DNA of 64,000 nt from NCBI GenBank assembly GCA_041875495.1, contig CP112982.1:2542001-2606000 (forward strand), given 5' to 3'. Positions 25,467 to 34,570 of this stretch are shown one piece after another. Source of the DNA: Halomonas sp. CH40. Its GTDB lineage: Bacteria; Pseudomonadota; Gammaproteobacteria; Pseudomonadales; Halomonadaceae. Position 1 is the first letter of the stretch. Every line of letters begins with the position of its first letter. Made by a program: the position numbers and the translations under genes. The notes under the pieces were generated by a model. That model made no database searches. It was given only the letters and a program-made list of their open reading frames with translations, and was not told the DNA's origin.

Positions 25467-26368
25467 TAGAAGTAGCCCTCCTGCTTTTTCTTCTCCATCG
25501 AGGCCGCGCTGTCGTTATCGATCACGCGCCCCTGACGTTCTGAGGTATTGGTTAACAGCATTTCCTGAATAATCGCCGGCAGCGTGTCGGCTTCCGACTC
25601 AATGGCGCCGGTCAGCGGGTAGCAGCCCAGGGTACGAAAACGCACCTTGCGCATCATCGGCACCTCGCCCGGCTCCAACGGCATACGCTTGTCATCGACC
25701 ATGATCAGGGTGCCATCACGTTCAACTACCGGACGCTCGGCAGAGTAGTAAAGCGGCACAATCGGAATGTTCTGCAGATAGATATACTGCCAGATATCCA
25801 GCTCCGTCCAGTTGGACAGCGGGAAGACGCGAATCGACTCACCCTTGTGCTTGCGGGTGTTGTAGATTTTCCACAGCTCAGGGCGCTGGTTTTTCGGGTC
25901 CCAGCGATGCTGGGCGGTACGGAAAGAGAAAATACGCTCTTTGGCGCGGGATTTCTCCTCGTCGCGGCGGGCGCCCCCAAAGGCCGCATCAAAGCCGTAT
26001 TTATCCAGCGCCTGCTTGAGGCCCTCGGTCTTCATGATTTCAGTATGAATGGCCGAACCATGGGTAAACGGATTGACGTTTTTCTCAACCCCTTCAGGGT
26101 TGATATGCACAATCAGCTCCATGCCGATATCACGCGCCATATCATCACGGAATTCGTACATGGCACGGAATTTCCAGCGCGTATCGACGTGCATCAGCGG
26201 AAAAGGCGGCGGGGAAGGCGCAAACGCCTTACGTGCCAGGTGCAGCATGACCGCACTGTCCTTGCCAACAGAATAAAGCATCACGGGATTATCGGTCTCG
26301 GCGACCACTTCCCGCATGATCTGGATGCTTTCTGCCTCCAGACGTTGTAAATGGGTAAGGGATGTCAT
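25466..26368 (-). CDS. cysD: Sulfate adenylyltransferase subunit 2
   Basis: 300 residues, full length. The PP-loop ATP-pyrophosphatase motif [17 protein letters not shown] lies at about residues 33-49. [28 protein letters not shown] and [17 protein letters not shown] are all CysD signatures. It catalyses adenylation of sulfate with CysN. The cysD ATG overlaps the stop of the upstream helix-turn-helix gene by 4 nt, and its stop overlaps cysNC by 1 nt. The three are therefore translationally coupled on one mRNA starting near 27.25 kb. Confidence 0.96.
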   Translation of the reverse strand: MTSLTHLQRLEAESIQIMREVVAETDNPVMLYSVGKDSAVMLHLARKAFAPSPPPFPLMHVDTRWKFRAMYEFRDDMARDIGMELIVHINPEGVEKNVNPFTHGSAIHTEIMKTEGLKQALDKYGFDAAFGGARRDEEKSRAKERIFSFRTAQHRWDPKNQRPELWKIYNTRKHKGESIRVFPLSNWTELDIWQYIYLQNIPIVPLYYSAERPVVERDGTLIMVDDKRMPLEPGEVPMMRKVRFRTLGCYPLTGAIESEADTLPAIIQEMLLTNTSERQGRVIDNDSAASMEKKKQEGYF

Positions 26369-27252
26369 CGTTTTACCTGCTTGCTATTGGAATCAGGGTT
26401 GTTGGAAGCCCGGTTATTAGAAACACAGCCATTGGAAATACGGTTATTAAAAACAGCACTTTTTGAGCCAGCGCGAACAGATTCGCCAGGCACCAGGCCA
26501 ATATCGGCGGGTACAGGCACCAGCCAGAAATCCCGCTGAGCGGCCAGCCACGCCGTTAGCTCAGGGGCAGCGCTCAAGGCAGCACCGTGAAACACCAGCG
26601 CAGCCGGGCCATTGGCGGCCAGTGCCTTCAGCGTTGTCAGATAATCCTCGGCCACCGGCGGACGCCTGAAACAGCGCATCCACAACCGGCCACGAGAACC
26701 ATGTAAATAAATTTGATAGAGGGAGCCATCAGGATGTGACAGATGGCGTACCCCGCCTTGCCAGCGCTGCGCGGCGCTGTTGAGCTGTTTGAACACAGGG
26801 GCGACCGCCTGGCGATACCAGCGGCCACGTGTTGAGCGCTCCTTGCTCAAGGAACCCAGCGGCCAGGCCTCGCGCTTCAGATGCTCTTCCTCCCACCAGT
26901 GCTCCACCGCGCGCTGGCTAACCGGATGGCCATGCGCTTTTTCCAGGTACTGCGCCAGATCGGCACTATTCCAACCGGGTTCGCCTACAGGTGGCAACTC
27001 ATACAGGCGGTGCCATAGCGTTGCCTTCAATGCAGCCGCCAGCACATTGGCCTGCCCTTTATGGCGACCGCGAGGCTGAACGGGTACCGCCGCCCATCCT
27101 CCTTCACGAAACGCTTTCCAGGCAGCAGAAACCGTTGGTGCAGAAAGCCCCGTGCGTTCACATGCCTGCACTACAGTGAGACCGTCCAAGCGCAGCTGAA
27201 CCGCTTTGATGCGGCGCTCATTCAGCTTTTCAGGCGGTAAATGTTTAGTCAT
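26365..27252 (-). CDS. IS630-type helix-turn-helix protein, apparently domesticated as first gene of the cysD-cysNC operon
   Basis: 295 residues. The N-terminus has the transposase-like DNA-binding layout of IS630 proteins: homeodomain-like HTH ([20 protein letters not shown], then [16 protein letters not shown]). A GR-rich linker (VQPRGRHKG) and a second winged helix ([27 protein letters not shown]) follow. The C-terminal region (about 140-265) aligns in position with a DDE nuclease, but I cannot find a convincing D-D-E set. The last ~30 residues are Asn/Ser-rich ([20 protein letters not shown]), encoded by short imperfect DNA repeats. No terminal inverted repeats flank it, and it overlaps cysD by 4 nt. 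This points to a host gene, possibly a regulator of sulfate assimilation; that function is inference. Confidence 0.7.
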   Translation of the reverse strand: MTKHLPPEKLNERRIKAVQLRLDGLTVVQACERTGLSAPTVSAAWKAFREGGWAAVPVQPRGRHKGQANVLAAALKATLWHRLYELPPVGEPGWNSADLAQYLEKAHGHPVSQRAVEHWWEEEHLKREAWPLGSLSKERSTRGRWYRQAVAPVFKQLNSAAQRWQGGVRHLSHPDGSLYQIYLHGSRGRLWMRCFRRPPVAEDYLTTLKALAANGPAALVFHGAALSAAPELTAWLAAQRDFWLVPVPADIGLVPGESVRAGSKSAVFNNRISNGCVSNNRASNNPDSNSKQVKR

Positions 27253-27389
27253 TTAAAATTCTTTAACTTACTGTTATGCGTGCATAAAAATTACAAATAA
27301 ACGCTATTTCAAATCAACTGTTAGACACCATCATAAAAGGCTGCGTAAAATTGAGCAAGTCACTCGTTTACATGCAAGGATAATGACCA

Positions 27390-29117
27390 ATGACGCCCTG
27401 GGCGGTTCTCGTTTCCATCGCTGTGCTGCTTGCCAGCCTGATCAGCGGAAAAGTCAAGCCAGCGACAGCCTTTGTCAGCCTGGCAGGCGCCTACCTGGTC
27501 GCTGGCCTGGTGGATACCTCCGTTCTGCTGGCCCAATACACCAATCCGGCGTTGGCAACGCTATTGCTCTTGTTGCTGGTATCGCTGGCCCTGGAACGTT
27601 CCCCGCTGCTTGACTGGCTCTCCAGCCACCTGCTCAAGGGCAGCCCACGCTTTGCAACGGCGCGCCTGATGGGCACCACAGCGGTGCTCTCTGCATTTCT
27701 GAATAACACGGCCGTGGTAGCGGCCTTTCTGGGGGCCATATCGCGCCAATCGCGTATCGCCCCTTCGCGTTTGCTGATTCCGCTGTCCTATGCCTCCATT
27801 CTCGGCGGCGTCACCACCCTGGTCGGTACTTCCACCAATCTGGTGGTCAATTCTTTCTATCTGAACGCCAACGGCAGCGAGCTGGGCATGTTCCAGTTTG
27901 CACTGGTCGGGCTGCCCGTGGCCCTGATCACCTTTGGTGTATTACTCTGGCGCGCTCAGAAACTGCCTCACCATCACCCTGAAGACACCGATGAAAAGCT
28001 CTCCTATTTTCTGGCCGCCGACCTGCATGCCAACTCCCCTATGGTGGGTAAAAGCATTGAGGACAACGGCCTACGCCGCCTGGAAGGGCTTTACCTACTG
28101 GAAATCGAGCGCAATGGCCGCCTGATCAGCCCAGTGGGGCCGGATGAACTGCTGCAACCCGACGACACCCTGGTGTTTACCGGCGAAACCAACAAGGTTC
28201 AGGCCCTGCAGCGCTTTCCCGGCCTGACTCTGTTTGGGCATCAGGCCGACGATGTGCTGGCCACCAACCTGGTGGAAGTGGTGATTTCCCATGAATCAGA
28301 ACTGCCCGGCAAAACCCTGCAGGATGTGGATTTCCGCAGCATGTTCAGCGCAGGCGTGGTGGGCATCAGGCGGGGAGAAAAGCGTCTTGAAGGGCAGCTG
28401 GGCAAGATTCCACTGCGCGTGGGGGATTGCTTACTTCTAGCAGTCAGCGCCGACTTTCGCCAGCATCGCAATCTGGACCGCAACTTCCACCTGCTCAGCG
28501 GCAGTTTCAAACGCCCCCAACTCAATCGGCGTGAGAGCCTGCTGACGCTCAGCGGTTTTATGGCCGTGATCGGGCTTGCGACTTTCAACCTTTTACCGTT
28601 ATTCCACGGCCTGATGCTGCTACTTGGCGGTTTACTGGTAGGCAAGGTGCTCAGCGTCACCGAATTGCGCCGCCGCTTTCCGTTTGAGCTATGGCTAATC
28701 ATTGGCTCAGCACTGGCCATCGCCCAGGCGCTGGAAGCCTCAGGCGCTGCGGCCCTGCTCACGGAAGGCATGCAGGCCATGTTCAGCGGCTATGGGATCT
28801 ATGCGGCCTTTATTGGCTGCTACCTCCTCACCCTGCTATTGACCGAAACCGTCACCAACAACGCCGCTGCAGCATTGGCGTTTCCCGTGGCCTGGAGTAC
28901 CGCCCAAGCCTTCGGCGCCGACCCGCTACCCTTTGTCATGGCCGTTGCCTACGGTGCCAGCGCCTGCTTTCTGATTCCCTTTGGCTACCAGACCCACCTG
29001 ATGGTCTACTCGCCGGGGCGCTACCGCATCAGCGACTTTCTAAAAACCGGTTTGCCCGTCAGCCTTGTCTACTCCGCCGCCGTGCTGATCCTGACCCCAC
29101 TGGTGTTTCCGTTTTAG
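27390..29117 (+). CDS. SLC13/ArsB-type permease with RCK_C domains, probable sulfate/dicarboxylate transporter
   Basis: 575-residue inner-membrane transporter. Hydrophobic helices occupy about residues 1-190 and 390-575. A cytoplasmic insert (about 205-375) holds two TrkA-C-like (RCK_C) units, ELLQPDDTLVFTGETNKVQAL and IPLRVGDCLLLAVSADF. The motif LNNTAVVAAFLGAI and the paired TETVTNNAAAALAFPVAWS carry the SNT/NNA signatures of the divalent-anion symporter group. AAGGA lies upstream of the ATG at 27390. The gene diverges from the cys operon across a 137-bp shared promoter region, which is the reason to favour sulfate as substrate. Other SLC13 substrates remain possible. Confidence 0.85.
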   Translation: MTPWAVLVSIAVLLASLISGKVKPATAFVSLAGAYLVAGLVDTSVLLAQYTNPALATLLLLLLVSLALERSPLLDWLSSHLLKGSPRFATARLMGTTAVLSAFLNNTAVVAAFLGAISRQSRIAPSRLLIPLSYASILGGVTTLVGTSTNLVVNSFYLNANGSELGMFQFALVGLPVALITFGVLLWRAQKLPHHHPEDTDEKLSYFLAADLHANSPMVGKSIEDNGLRRLEGLYLLEIERNGRLISPVGPDELLQPDDTLVFTGETNKVQALQRFPGLTLFGHQADDVLATNLVEVVISHESELPGKTLQDVDFRSMFSAGVVGIRRGEKRLEGQLGKIPLRVGDCLLLAVSADFRQHRNLDRNFHLLSGSFKRPQLNRRESLLTLSGFMAVIGLATFNLLPLFHGLMLLLGGLLVGKVLSVTELRRRFPFELWLIIGSALAIAQALEASGAAALLTEGMQAMFSGYGIYAAFIGCYLLTLLLTETVTNNAAAALAFPVAWSTAQAFGADPLPFVMAVAYGASACFLIPFGYQTHLMVYSPGRYRISDFLKTGLPVSLVYSAAVLILTPLVFPF

Positions 29118-29131
29118 TGAAAACCTTATTG

Positions 29132-29235
29132 GCCACGGATGAACACGGAAAAAACCGGATAAGGTCAAAATCTAAAAATTAAACGGTTTTAAGGATTTAA
29201 GGTTTTATCCGTGACTATCCGTGTTCATCCGTGGC
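29132..29235. repeat. TCCGTGGC-type long inverted repeat, copy 2
   Basis: GCCACGGATGAACACGGA (29132-29149) and TCCGTGTTCATCCGTGGC (29218-29235) are perfect 18-bp inverted ends around a ~68-bp AT-rich centre. It sits 15 bp after the permease stop, converging on cysH, where the folded RNA could serve as a bidirectional 3' end. Confidence 0.85.
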
Positions 29236-29269
29236 AAAAAATCCGTGGCTAAAAAAGTTTGCGTGAAGG

Positions 29270-30022
29270 CTAAACATGCAAACCACATTCACGCTGCAGG
29301 CCGAAGAAGCGGGTATCTTCTTCCTGCATGCCGGGGCGTAGGGGCTGGCTGGTGTGCCAGTCGCCGACGGTCACGTAGCCTTCTTCCCACAGTGGGTGGT
29401 AGGGCAACTCATGGCGGGTCAGGTAACGGTGGATATCGCGGTTATCCCAGTCAATCAGCGGGTAGACCTTATAGCGGCCATCCTGACGCTGCTCTACTAC
29501 CGGGCGGGCCTGACGGGAACCGGATTGTTGGCGACGTAACCCGGCGAACCAGGTGCCCACCTGAAGATCTTCCAGTGCCTGCTCCATAGGCGTAACCTTC
29601 ATCAGCTGGTTGTAGCCGTTAATCCCCTCGGCACCCTGCTCCCAGAGTTTGCCGTAAAGGGTTTCCAGCCGCGCGGGCGACATCTGTGGGGTCACGACCT
29701 TCAGATTCAGCTGCAAGCGCTCAGTGAGGGTATCAATAAACTGATAGGTCTCTTTGAACAGGTAGCCGGTGTCCACCAGTAACACCGGCAGGTCTGGCTT
29801 GATCCGAGTCGCCAGATGCAAGAGAACAGCTGACTGGATACCAAAGCTGGAACTCAGTACAAAAGCCCCCGGCAGGTGTTCCAACGCCCACTCAACCCGC
29901 GCCTCGGCAGGCTGCTGTTCCAATGCTGTATTAGCAGCAGCCAGCTCAGCGGACGATGGCTCAAAACGGGTGATGCCAGAAACAGGTAATGCATGTTCAG
30001 TGTGATGGGCGGAAAACGCCAT
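29270..30022 (-). CDS. cysH: Phosphoadenosine phosphosulfate (PAPS) reductase
   Basis: 250 residues. It reduces PAPS to sulfite using thioredoxin or glutaredoxin. Motifs: [17 protein letters not shown] (PP-loop), [47 protein letters not shown] and the C-terminal redox Cys in ECGLHV. It lacks the CC...C-X2-C pairs that bind the [4Fe-4S] cluster of APS reductases, so PAPS is the expected substrate, in agreement with the APS kinase domain of CysNC. It is encoded on its own, convergent with the permease, and followed by a repeat-type hairpin. Confidence 0.94.
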   Translation of the reverse strand: MAFSAHHTEHALPVSGITRFEPSSAELAAANTALEQQPAEARVEWALEHLPGAFVLSSSFGIQSAVLLHLATRIKPDLPVLLVDTGYLFKETYQFIDTLTERLQLNLKVVTPQMSPARLETLYGKLWEQGAEGINGYNQLMKVTPMEQALEDLQVGTWFAGLRRQQSGSRQARPVVEQRQDGRYKVYPLIDWDNRDIHRYLTRHELPYHPLWEEGYVTVGDWHTSQPLRPGMQEEDTRFFGLQRECGLHV

Positions 30023-30128
30023 GATCGCACCTCCTCTGTTGAAAGATGGAGAATGCCACCATCATAGACCGCCAACACAAAGAACATAAAAGAATAAAAA
30101 ATAATTTTATGATTCTTTTAAAGAATAT

Positions 30129-30219
30129 AAATAAATGGGGTCAGATCCGAATTAATTATCTTACGTTCTTTGCCAGAGCTAAAGTCTTTAAATTAATTCG
30201 GATCTGACCCCATTTATTT
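30129..30219. repeat. RAYT-associated palindrome, left copy
   Basis: Perfect 29-bp arms (30129-30157 and 30191-30219) contain ATGGGGTCAGATCCGAATT; the loop contains ACGTTCTTTGCCAGAGC. It ends 17 bp downstream of the transposase stop. Confidence 0.9.
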
Positions 30220-30235
30220 CTTGCATTTATTTCCT

Positions 30236-30928
30236 TTATTTCCGCCACCCAAGCGGTCTGCCACGCTTACCCTCACTTAATTTTTTACCGGTAAGAGCTT
30301 CAACTTCTTCAACAAAACGCCCATTGCCTAACACTAGCCCTTTGTTTGAGGCATTTCGAATATCCTCCAACAACTTGCCCTCTACCTGATACCTGAAAAG
30401 CTCCCGATAATTTTGCTGCCGCTGTTCGTCTGTGTTGCCTAACGTCAGGTACAGCGGATGAGGTGTCAGCAGCTTTATTCGCTTTCCCAAACCATTACCT
30501 TGGTAGCTTGACCAGCGGTAATCAGCGGGATCCACCACCATTCCTGCTCTAACCGGGTTTAGCTCGATATAACGGTAAAGCTGTAACAAATAGGATTCTT
30601 CCTGAACCAGGCAAGACCTGAAACGCCCTTCCCACAAGGTCCCCGAACGCTGATAACGGCGGTTGAAATACTGAACATAACGACGCCCAACAAATTGCAT
30701 TAATTGCGAAACAGCATTCGGTGTTTGAGGAGTGCACAGCAGATGGACGTGATTACTCATCAACACCCAGGCATGCACTGCCACATCAAACTGCTTTGCA
30801 TAATCCTGTAACCAGGCTGCATAAGCCTCCATATCCTCATCGCTGGTAAAAATAACCTGACGGTTATTGCCCCGCTGGATAATGTGTTCCGGTACTCCCG
30901 GCAATGACACCCTTGGCTTTCTTGGCAT
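30236..30928 (-). CDS. REP-associated tyrosine transposase (Y1_Tnp, HUH family)
   Basis: About 230 residues, starting MPRKPRVSLPGVPEHIIQRG; an ATG three codons earlier is possible. Landmarks of RAYTs follow in order: QRGNNRQVIFTSDED, the HUH motif MSNHVHLLCTP, RRYVQYFNRRYQRSGTLWEGRF, and the catalytic Tyr in YRYIELNPVRAGMV followed by YRWSSY. RAYTs are single-copy transposases that cut and move REP/REPIN palindromes. The gene is complete and uninterrupted, with matching palindromes on both sides, so it may be active. Some of its non-autonomous elements are seen near glmS in this window. Confidence 0.95.
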   Translation of the reverse strand: MPRKPRVSLPGVPEHIIQRGNNRQVIFTSDEDMEAYAAWLQDYAKQFDVAVHAWVLMSNHVHLLCTPQTPNAVSQLMQFVGRRYVQYFNRRYQRSGTLWEGRFRSCLVQEESYLLQLYRYIELNPVRAGMVVDPADYRWSSYQGNGLGKRIKLLTPHPLYLTLGNTDEQRQQNYRELFRYQVEGKLLEDIRNASNKGLVLGNGRFVEEVEALTGKKLSEGKRGRPLGWRK

Positions 30929-30987
30929 AACGCTCAACCTCCATTACAAAAAATAAAGAGGGTCAAAATAAATAGAAATAGAAATAG

Positions 30988-31078
30988 AAATAAATAGGGT
31001 CAGATCCGAATTAATTTAAAGATTTTAGTCCCGGCAAAGAACGTGAGATAATTAATTCGGATCTGACCCTATTTATTT
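30988..31078. repeat. RAYT-associated palindrome, right copy
   Basis: Perfect 29-bp arms (30988-31016 and 31050-31078) differ from the left copy at one position per arm (AATAGGGTC instead of AATGGGGTC). The loop (GTCCCGGCAAAGAACGTGAG) is the approximate reverse complement of the left loop. Confidence 0.9.
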
Positions 31079-31084
31079 TGCTAT

Positions 31085-32125
31085 TTATTTTCTCCCCAAA
31101 CGCTGCCAGAAATCTGCGGCGTGGTCTGGGTCACCCAGGCGTCTGGCGTCCGCAGCGGCGGTGCGGGCCATTTCAGCGGTCGCAACAGGATTATCCAGTA
31201 ATTCCTCAATGGCGGCTTGCCAGGCGACTGGGTCATCCTCCACCAGGAGCCCATTTTCAGCATGCCTGACGATCTCAGTGTAAGGGTAACGCTTGGAATA
31301 GATCCCCACCCCGCCCATGGCTGCTATATCCAGAAACTTGATAAACGACTTGCCTTGGTTGAAGGGCGAGTCCAGCAGCGGCGCCAGCCCAATATGCACC
31401 TGATGACTGGCCTGATAGCGACGAAAAGCAGGCCAGGGAAGTGGCTCAGGGGTTGCTACACCTGGCAGCTCACGCAGCGCCTTGGGCGTATATTGGCCCA
31501 ACATCACCTCCAGCGCGGTATCTTCCCGCTGTTGCTGAATATTCTCTAACCCAGGCGCAATATGCTCCAGGTCACCAAGGTGGGCACGGGTGCCATAAAA
31601 ACCAATACGCCAGGGTGTCTGCGATGAAGGCGGCTGTTCAAGATGTGTCTGGTAAGGCAAGGCAGCAATCAATGGCGGCGTCAGCACGGAGACCGCCCCG
31701 TGGCGCGCACGAAAGCGCTCAGCCAGCTTTTCACTACAGGCAACCACCTCATCACACAGCGCCAGCAAATCAGGCTGGCACCGGGCAATGCCTGCCATAC
31801 GCCGGCGATAATGCTCAGGCAACTTAACGTCGTTGGCCGCCGCTTCGATATCATCATCAATCAGATACACCACACGCCCGAACTGCTCCCGGTGTGCCTG
31901 AAGCCAGGCGATCCAGAGCATCGGTAAAGAACGGCAGATAATCAGGTTGACACCCCACATCCTGCGCATCAGCTTCTTGGCCAGAAAGCCCCGCCAGCCG
32001 CGCACATCCAGGCGCCCTGCGTCTATTTCCCACGCACGCAAAAGGGGCGCGGCTGATTCAAGGAAGTAGATATCCTCGGTCGGCCGCGCCCCATCGCTTA
32101 ACACTAACCAGCGCTCACTCCTCAC
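31085..32125 (-). CDS. Glycosyltransferase, GT-B type (group 1-like)
   Basis: 346 residues with a GT-B pattern. An N-terminal Rossmann half has CRSLPMLWIAWLQAHREQFG, VVYLIDDDIEAAANDVKLP and CDEVVACSEKLAERFRAR. A C-terminal donor-binding half has WRIGFYGTRAHLGDLEHI and PFNQGKSFIKFLDIAAMGGVGIYS, then Glu-containing EIVRHAENGLLVEDDPVAW. Donor and acceptor sugars cannot be read from it. The annotated GTG start falls inside a heptanucleotide repeat (32114-32155) that supplies several GAG(GA)-like RBS and GTG codons, so the exact start is uncertain. It follows the GT2 gene on the same strand and is probably co-transcribed with it. Confidence 0.8.
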   Translation of the reverse strand: MRSERWLVLSDGARPTEDIYFLESAAPLLRAWEIDAGRLDVRGWRGFLAKKLMRRMWGVNLIICRSLPMLWIAWLQAHREQFGRVVYLIDDDIEAAANDVKLPEHYRRRMAGIARCQPDLLALCDEVVACSEKLAERFRARHGAVSVLTPPLIAALPYQTHLEQPPSSQTPWRIGFYGTRAHLGDLEHIAPGLENIQQQREDTALEVMLGQYTPKALRELPGVATPEPLPWPAFRRYQASHQVHIGLAPLLDSPFNQGKSFIKFLDIAAMGGVGIYSKRYPYTEIVRHAENGLLVEDDPVAWQAAIEELLDNPVATAEMARTAAADARRLGDPDHAADFWQRLGRK

Positions 32126-32155
32126 TCCTCACTCCTCACTCCTCACTCCTCACTC
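32114..32155. repeat. Six tandem copies of a 7-bp unit at the start of the glycosyltransferase gene
   Basis: CTCACTC is repeated exactly six times (GAGTGAG on the coding strand). The array occupies the whole space between the upstream GT2 stop and the downstream GT start and contains the latter's GTG codon. A one-unit change would shift the spacing and frame of candidate start codons by 7 nt. Confidence 0.9.
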
Positions 32156-32165
32156 ATTATCCAGC

Positions 32166-34490
32166 CTAACGCAGCGAAAAATCCTCATAAGCCAAGGTAA
32201 GATTAGGGTTATAGGCAGGATCATGATTCAACAGATCACTCCAGGTTCGACGCATATAAGCCATTTCCCTCAATCTTCGAGTGCGCTTTTTAGGCGTATT
32301 ATCAGCCCCACGCGAAATCGATTCATGATGATAAAGTTCCGCATAGGGCGTCCACAGATTTCGATATCCCGCTTTGTAAACCTTCAGGCATAGGTCCACA
32401 TCATTGAAGGTAACCGCCAGTTTCTGCTCATTTAGCCCGCCCACTTCTTCGAATACGTCCCTTCGCACCAAAAGACAGGCGCCGGTAACCGCCGTCAGAT
32501 TCTGGGTCAGTTTCAGTCGGCCGCAATAACCCTCCGCCTGACGCGGGAAGAAGCGATGCGCATGGCCAGCCACGCCACCCAATCCAAGAATAACGCCACC
32601 GTGCTGCAGGGTTCCGTTCGGGTAATACAGCTTTGCCCCGACACAGCCTATGTCAGGGCGTAATACCTGCCCGACCATCTCGCTCAACCAATCGCCATTG
32701 ATCGGCTCAATATCGTTATTCACCATGCCAATGATGTCACCATTAGCGTGACGTACACCGAAATTATTAATCGCCGAATAGTTAAACGGATGATTCCAGC
32801 GCAATACCCTGACACGTGAATCTCGCGCTTCAACATCAGCCAGATAAGCCAATGTTTGCGGGCAAGTGCTCTGGTTATCAAGAATTAAAAGCTCGAAGTG
32901 ACGATAGCTTGTCAGTTGCAGAATACGATCAACACAGGGCCTGAGGATATCGACACCATCGCGGGTAGGCACCAACAAGCTGACCAGCGGTGGCCTTTCA
33001 CCGAGGGGCCAGCGGACATGAGCGCTGAAAGGTAACTGGCCATTACTCACCCTGGCATTACATCCTGGTAAAACGAGCTGTACCCAGTCTTCTACCAGTG
33101 AAGGCGTATGATCCGAGCGCTTCTGGTCTGCTTCATGATGAGCAATATGGCGATGATACAGCATCCAGGGTAAATGCTTGACCGCTCCCACTGTCGAGGT
33201 TTCCCGTTGAGACAGCCAAGCCAAAAAACGCAATGCCCGAGCATAGTCCAGATCATCACGCCGCATATCACTACGCACACGCCCACCGATCTCCTGATAA
33301 ACTTCAAGGCGCCATAAGATACGTCGTTTATAGACCGTCATTCTGCCAACGTAATGGGTCGAGAGTAGCAGATCGGGATTCCATTCAGGCTTGAAGGACG
33401 GCTGGGATCGCCGCTCTTCATTATCGACAACATCCTCATCGGCATAGAACAGCTGGCAGCTCGGCGCTTCAAGCCAGGCATCCGCTACACGGCTAAGTGC
33501 CTGCGGTGCAAGAATATCACCCGGCGATAAAAACAAGGTGCCTTCACCAAAGGATTGAATAAATGCATGACGCGTCAAGGCAGCTAACGAGGCTTGCTGA
33601 CAAAGGCTCACATAGGCCGCGCTGGCGCATATATTGTGAGCCAGCAGACGAATGGCTGCTACCTGTTTGGCATTCAGCGTAGCAGGAAGCGCAATGCTGA
33701 CCTCCCACTTGGAATAACTCTGAGCCATCAACGAAAGCAGTGTTTGCTTAAGGCCCGCCATACCAACGCGCTCAAACTCAACTTCATGCAAAGGCAAAAG
33801 AATGGCGAATGTAGGAAAAGTCTCCTTATCGAAACATAACCAATTTTCAGTCAATCGACATAAATCTGGCTCAACGTTGCTAATCCAATGGGTATAGCTA
33901 TATTGGGTACTGGCACGCATGAAAGTCTGGGTATGTTCCGCCAGCGCCACACTCTTCCACCTACAGCCGCGCGCAACAGATTCACGGTGCAAGGCGCGTT
34001 TAACCTCACTAACCCCCATGCCTTTGTAATCAGGATGAATACTTGATAAACGTCGCGCCAACCGGTCATGAGCAAACCATGGCGTCAGCCACACCCAACG
34101 CAGGCGCTTCATCTTCAAGGTATTTGAAGCATTAGAGGTCGCCAGTGAAATACGCTTCACACCTAAAGGTATGAAAACAAGCCGTTTAGCTATTTTCCCC
34201 GGCTGAACAGGAATACCCAGTTGGAACTTTTTGTGGCGCGTTTCTACCAGAATGATAGCCACGCCATACATGGCACCTTCATCAACATGCAGTTCAATCA
34301 TATTCCAGCCTGGCCAGGGCCGCTCGCCAACCAGATCAAATTGTAACTGATCCCCCGGCTTGCCAGGCTGAAGCGCAGGCTCACGATGCCAGAAAGGCTT
34401 TCCGGAGAATTGCTTGCTCAACCACCACTGTGCCACATCAGATGCCTTTACCGCCGTTCTAACCAAGCCATTTATAGCGATTTTTAGCAT
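32166..34490 (-). CDS. Two-domain family 2 glycosyltransferase
   Basis: 774 residues. After a ~220-residue N-terminal region, a first GT2-like domain (about 225-440) contains FAILLPLHEVEFERVGMAG and LFYADEDVVDNEERR. It looks less canonical than its paralogue, with no clear DDAS/T motif. The second GT2 domain (about 495-720) is well formed: PLVSLLVPTRDGVDILRPCV, LILDNQSTCPQT, NNDIEPINGDWLSEMVGQ, and the C-terminal NDVDLCLKVYKAGYRNLWTP. It ends DPAYNPNLTLAYEDFSLR, nearly the same as the 747-residue protein at 44665-46908, so the two are paralogues. A role in building an O-antigen or capsule is inferred. The next gene starts 41 nt downstream inside a heptamer array. Confidence 0.87.
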   Translation of the reverse strand: MLKIAINGLVRTAVKASDVAQWWLSKQFSGKPFWHREPALQPGKPGDQLQFDLVGERPWPGWNMIELHVDEGAMYGVAIILVETRHKKFQLGIPVQPGKIAKRLVFIPLGVKRISLATSNASNTLKMKRLRWVWLTPWFAHDRLARRLSSIHPDYKGMGVSEVKRALHRESVARGCRWKSVALAEHTQTFMRASTQYSYTHWISNVEPDLCRLTENWLCFDKETFPTFAILLPLHEVEFERVGMAGLKQTLLSLMAQSYSKWEVSIALPATLNAKQVAAIRLLAHNICASAAYVSLCQQASLAALTRHAFIQSFGEGTLFLSPGDILAPQALSRVADAWLEAPSCQLFYADEDVVDNEERRSQPSFKPEWNPDLLLSTHYVGRMTVYKRRILWRLEVYQEIGGRVRSDMRRDDLDYARALRFLAWLSQRETSTVGAVKHLPWMLYHRHIAHHEADQKRSDHTPSLVEDWVQLVLPGCNARVSNGQLPFSAHVRWPLGERPPLVSLLVPTRDGVDILRPCVDRILQLTSYRHFELLILDNQSTCPQTLAYLADVEARDSRVRVLRWNHPFNYSAINNFGVRHANGDIIGMVNNDIEPINGDWLSEMVGQVLRPDIGCVGAKLYYPNGTLQHGGVILGLGGVAGHAHRFFPRQAEGYCGRLKLTQNLTAVTGACLLVRRDVFEEVGGLNEQKLAVTFNDVDLCLKVYKAGYRNLWTPYAELYHHESISRGADNTPKKRTRRLREMAYMRRTWSDLLNHDPAYNPNLTLAYEDFSLR

Positions 34491-34570
34491 CGTCTGTGTT
34501 TACTCACTTCATTGCATAGTCAATCGATAAGCGTAACTCGCTCTATTTTGCAGGAAAGACTTCCTCGCTG

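Larger units (their letters stand above)
30129..31078. mobile_element. RAYT unit: REP-associated tyrosine transposase gene with two inverted palindromes
   Basis: The unit consists of a Y1/HUH transposase gene and a palindromic element on each side. Each element has perfect 29-bp arms sharing the core GGTCAGATCC. Left arms are 30129-30157/30191-30219 and right arms 30988-31016/31050-31078. The ~33-nt loops of the two elements are approximate reverse complements, so the elements face opposite directions. The same family occurs at glmS. No target duplication was established. Confidence 0.85.

Noticed and set aside
32114..32155. Tandem repeat as a CRISPR array
   Set aside because: Units are 7 bp with no spacers and no cas genes are present.
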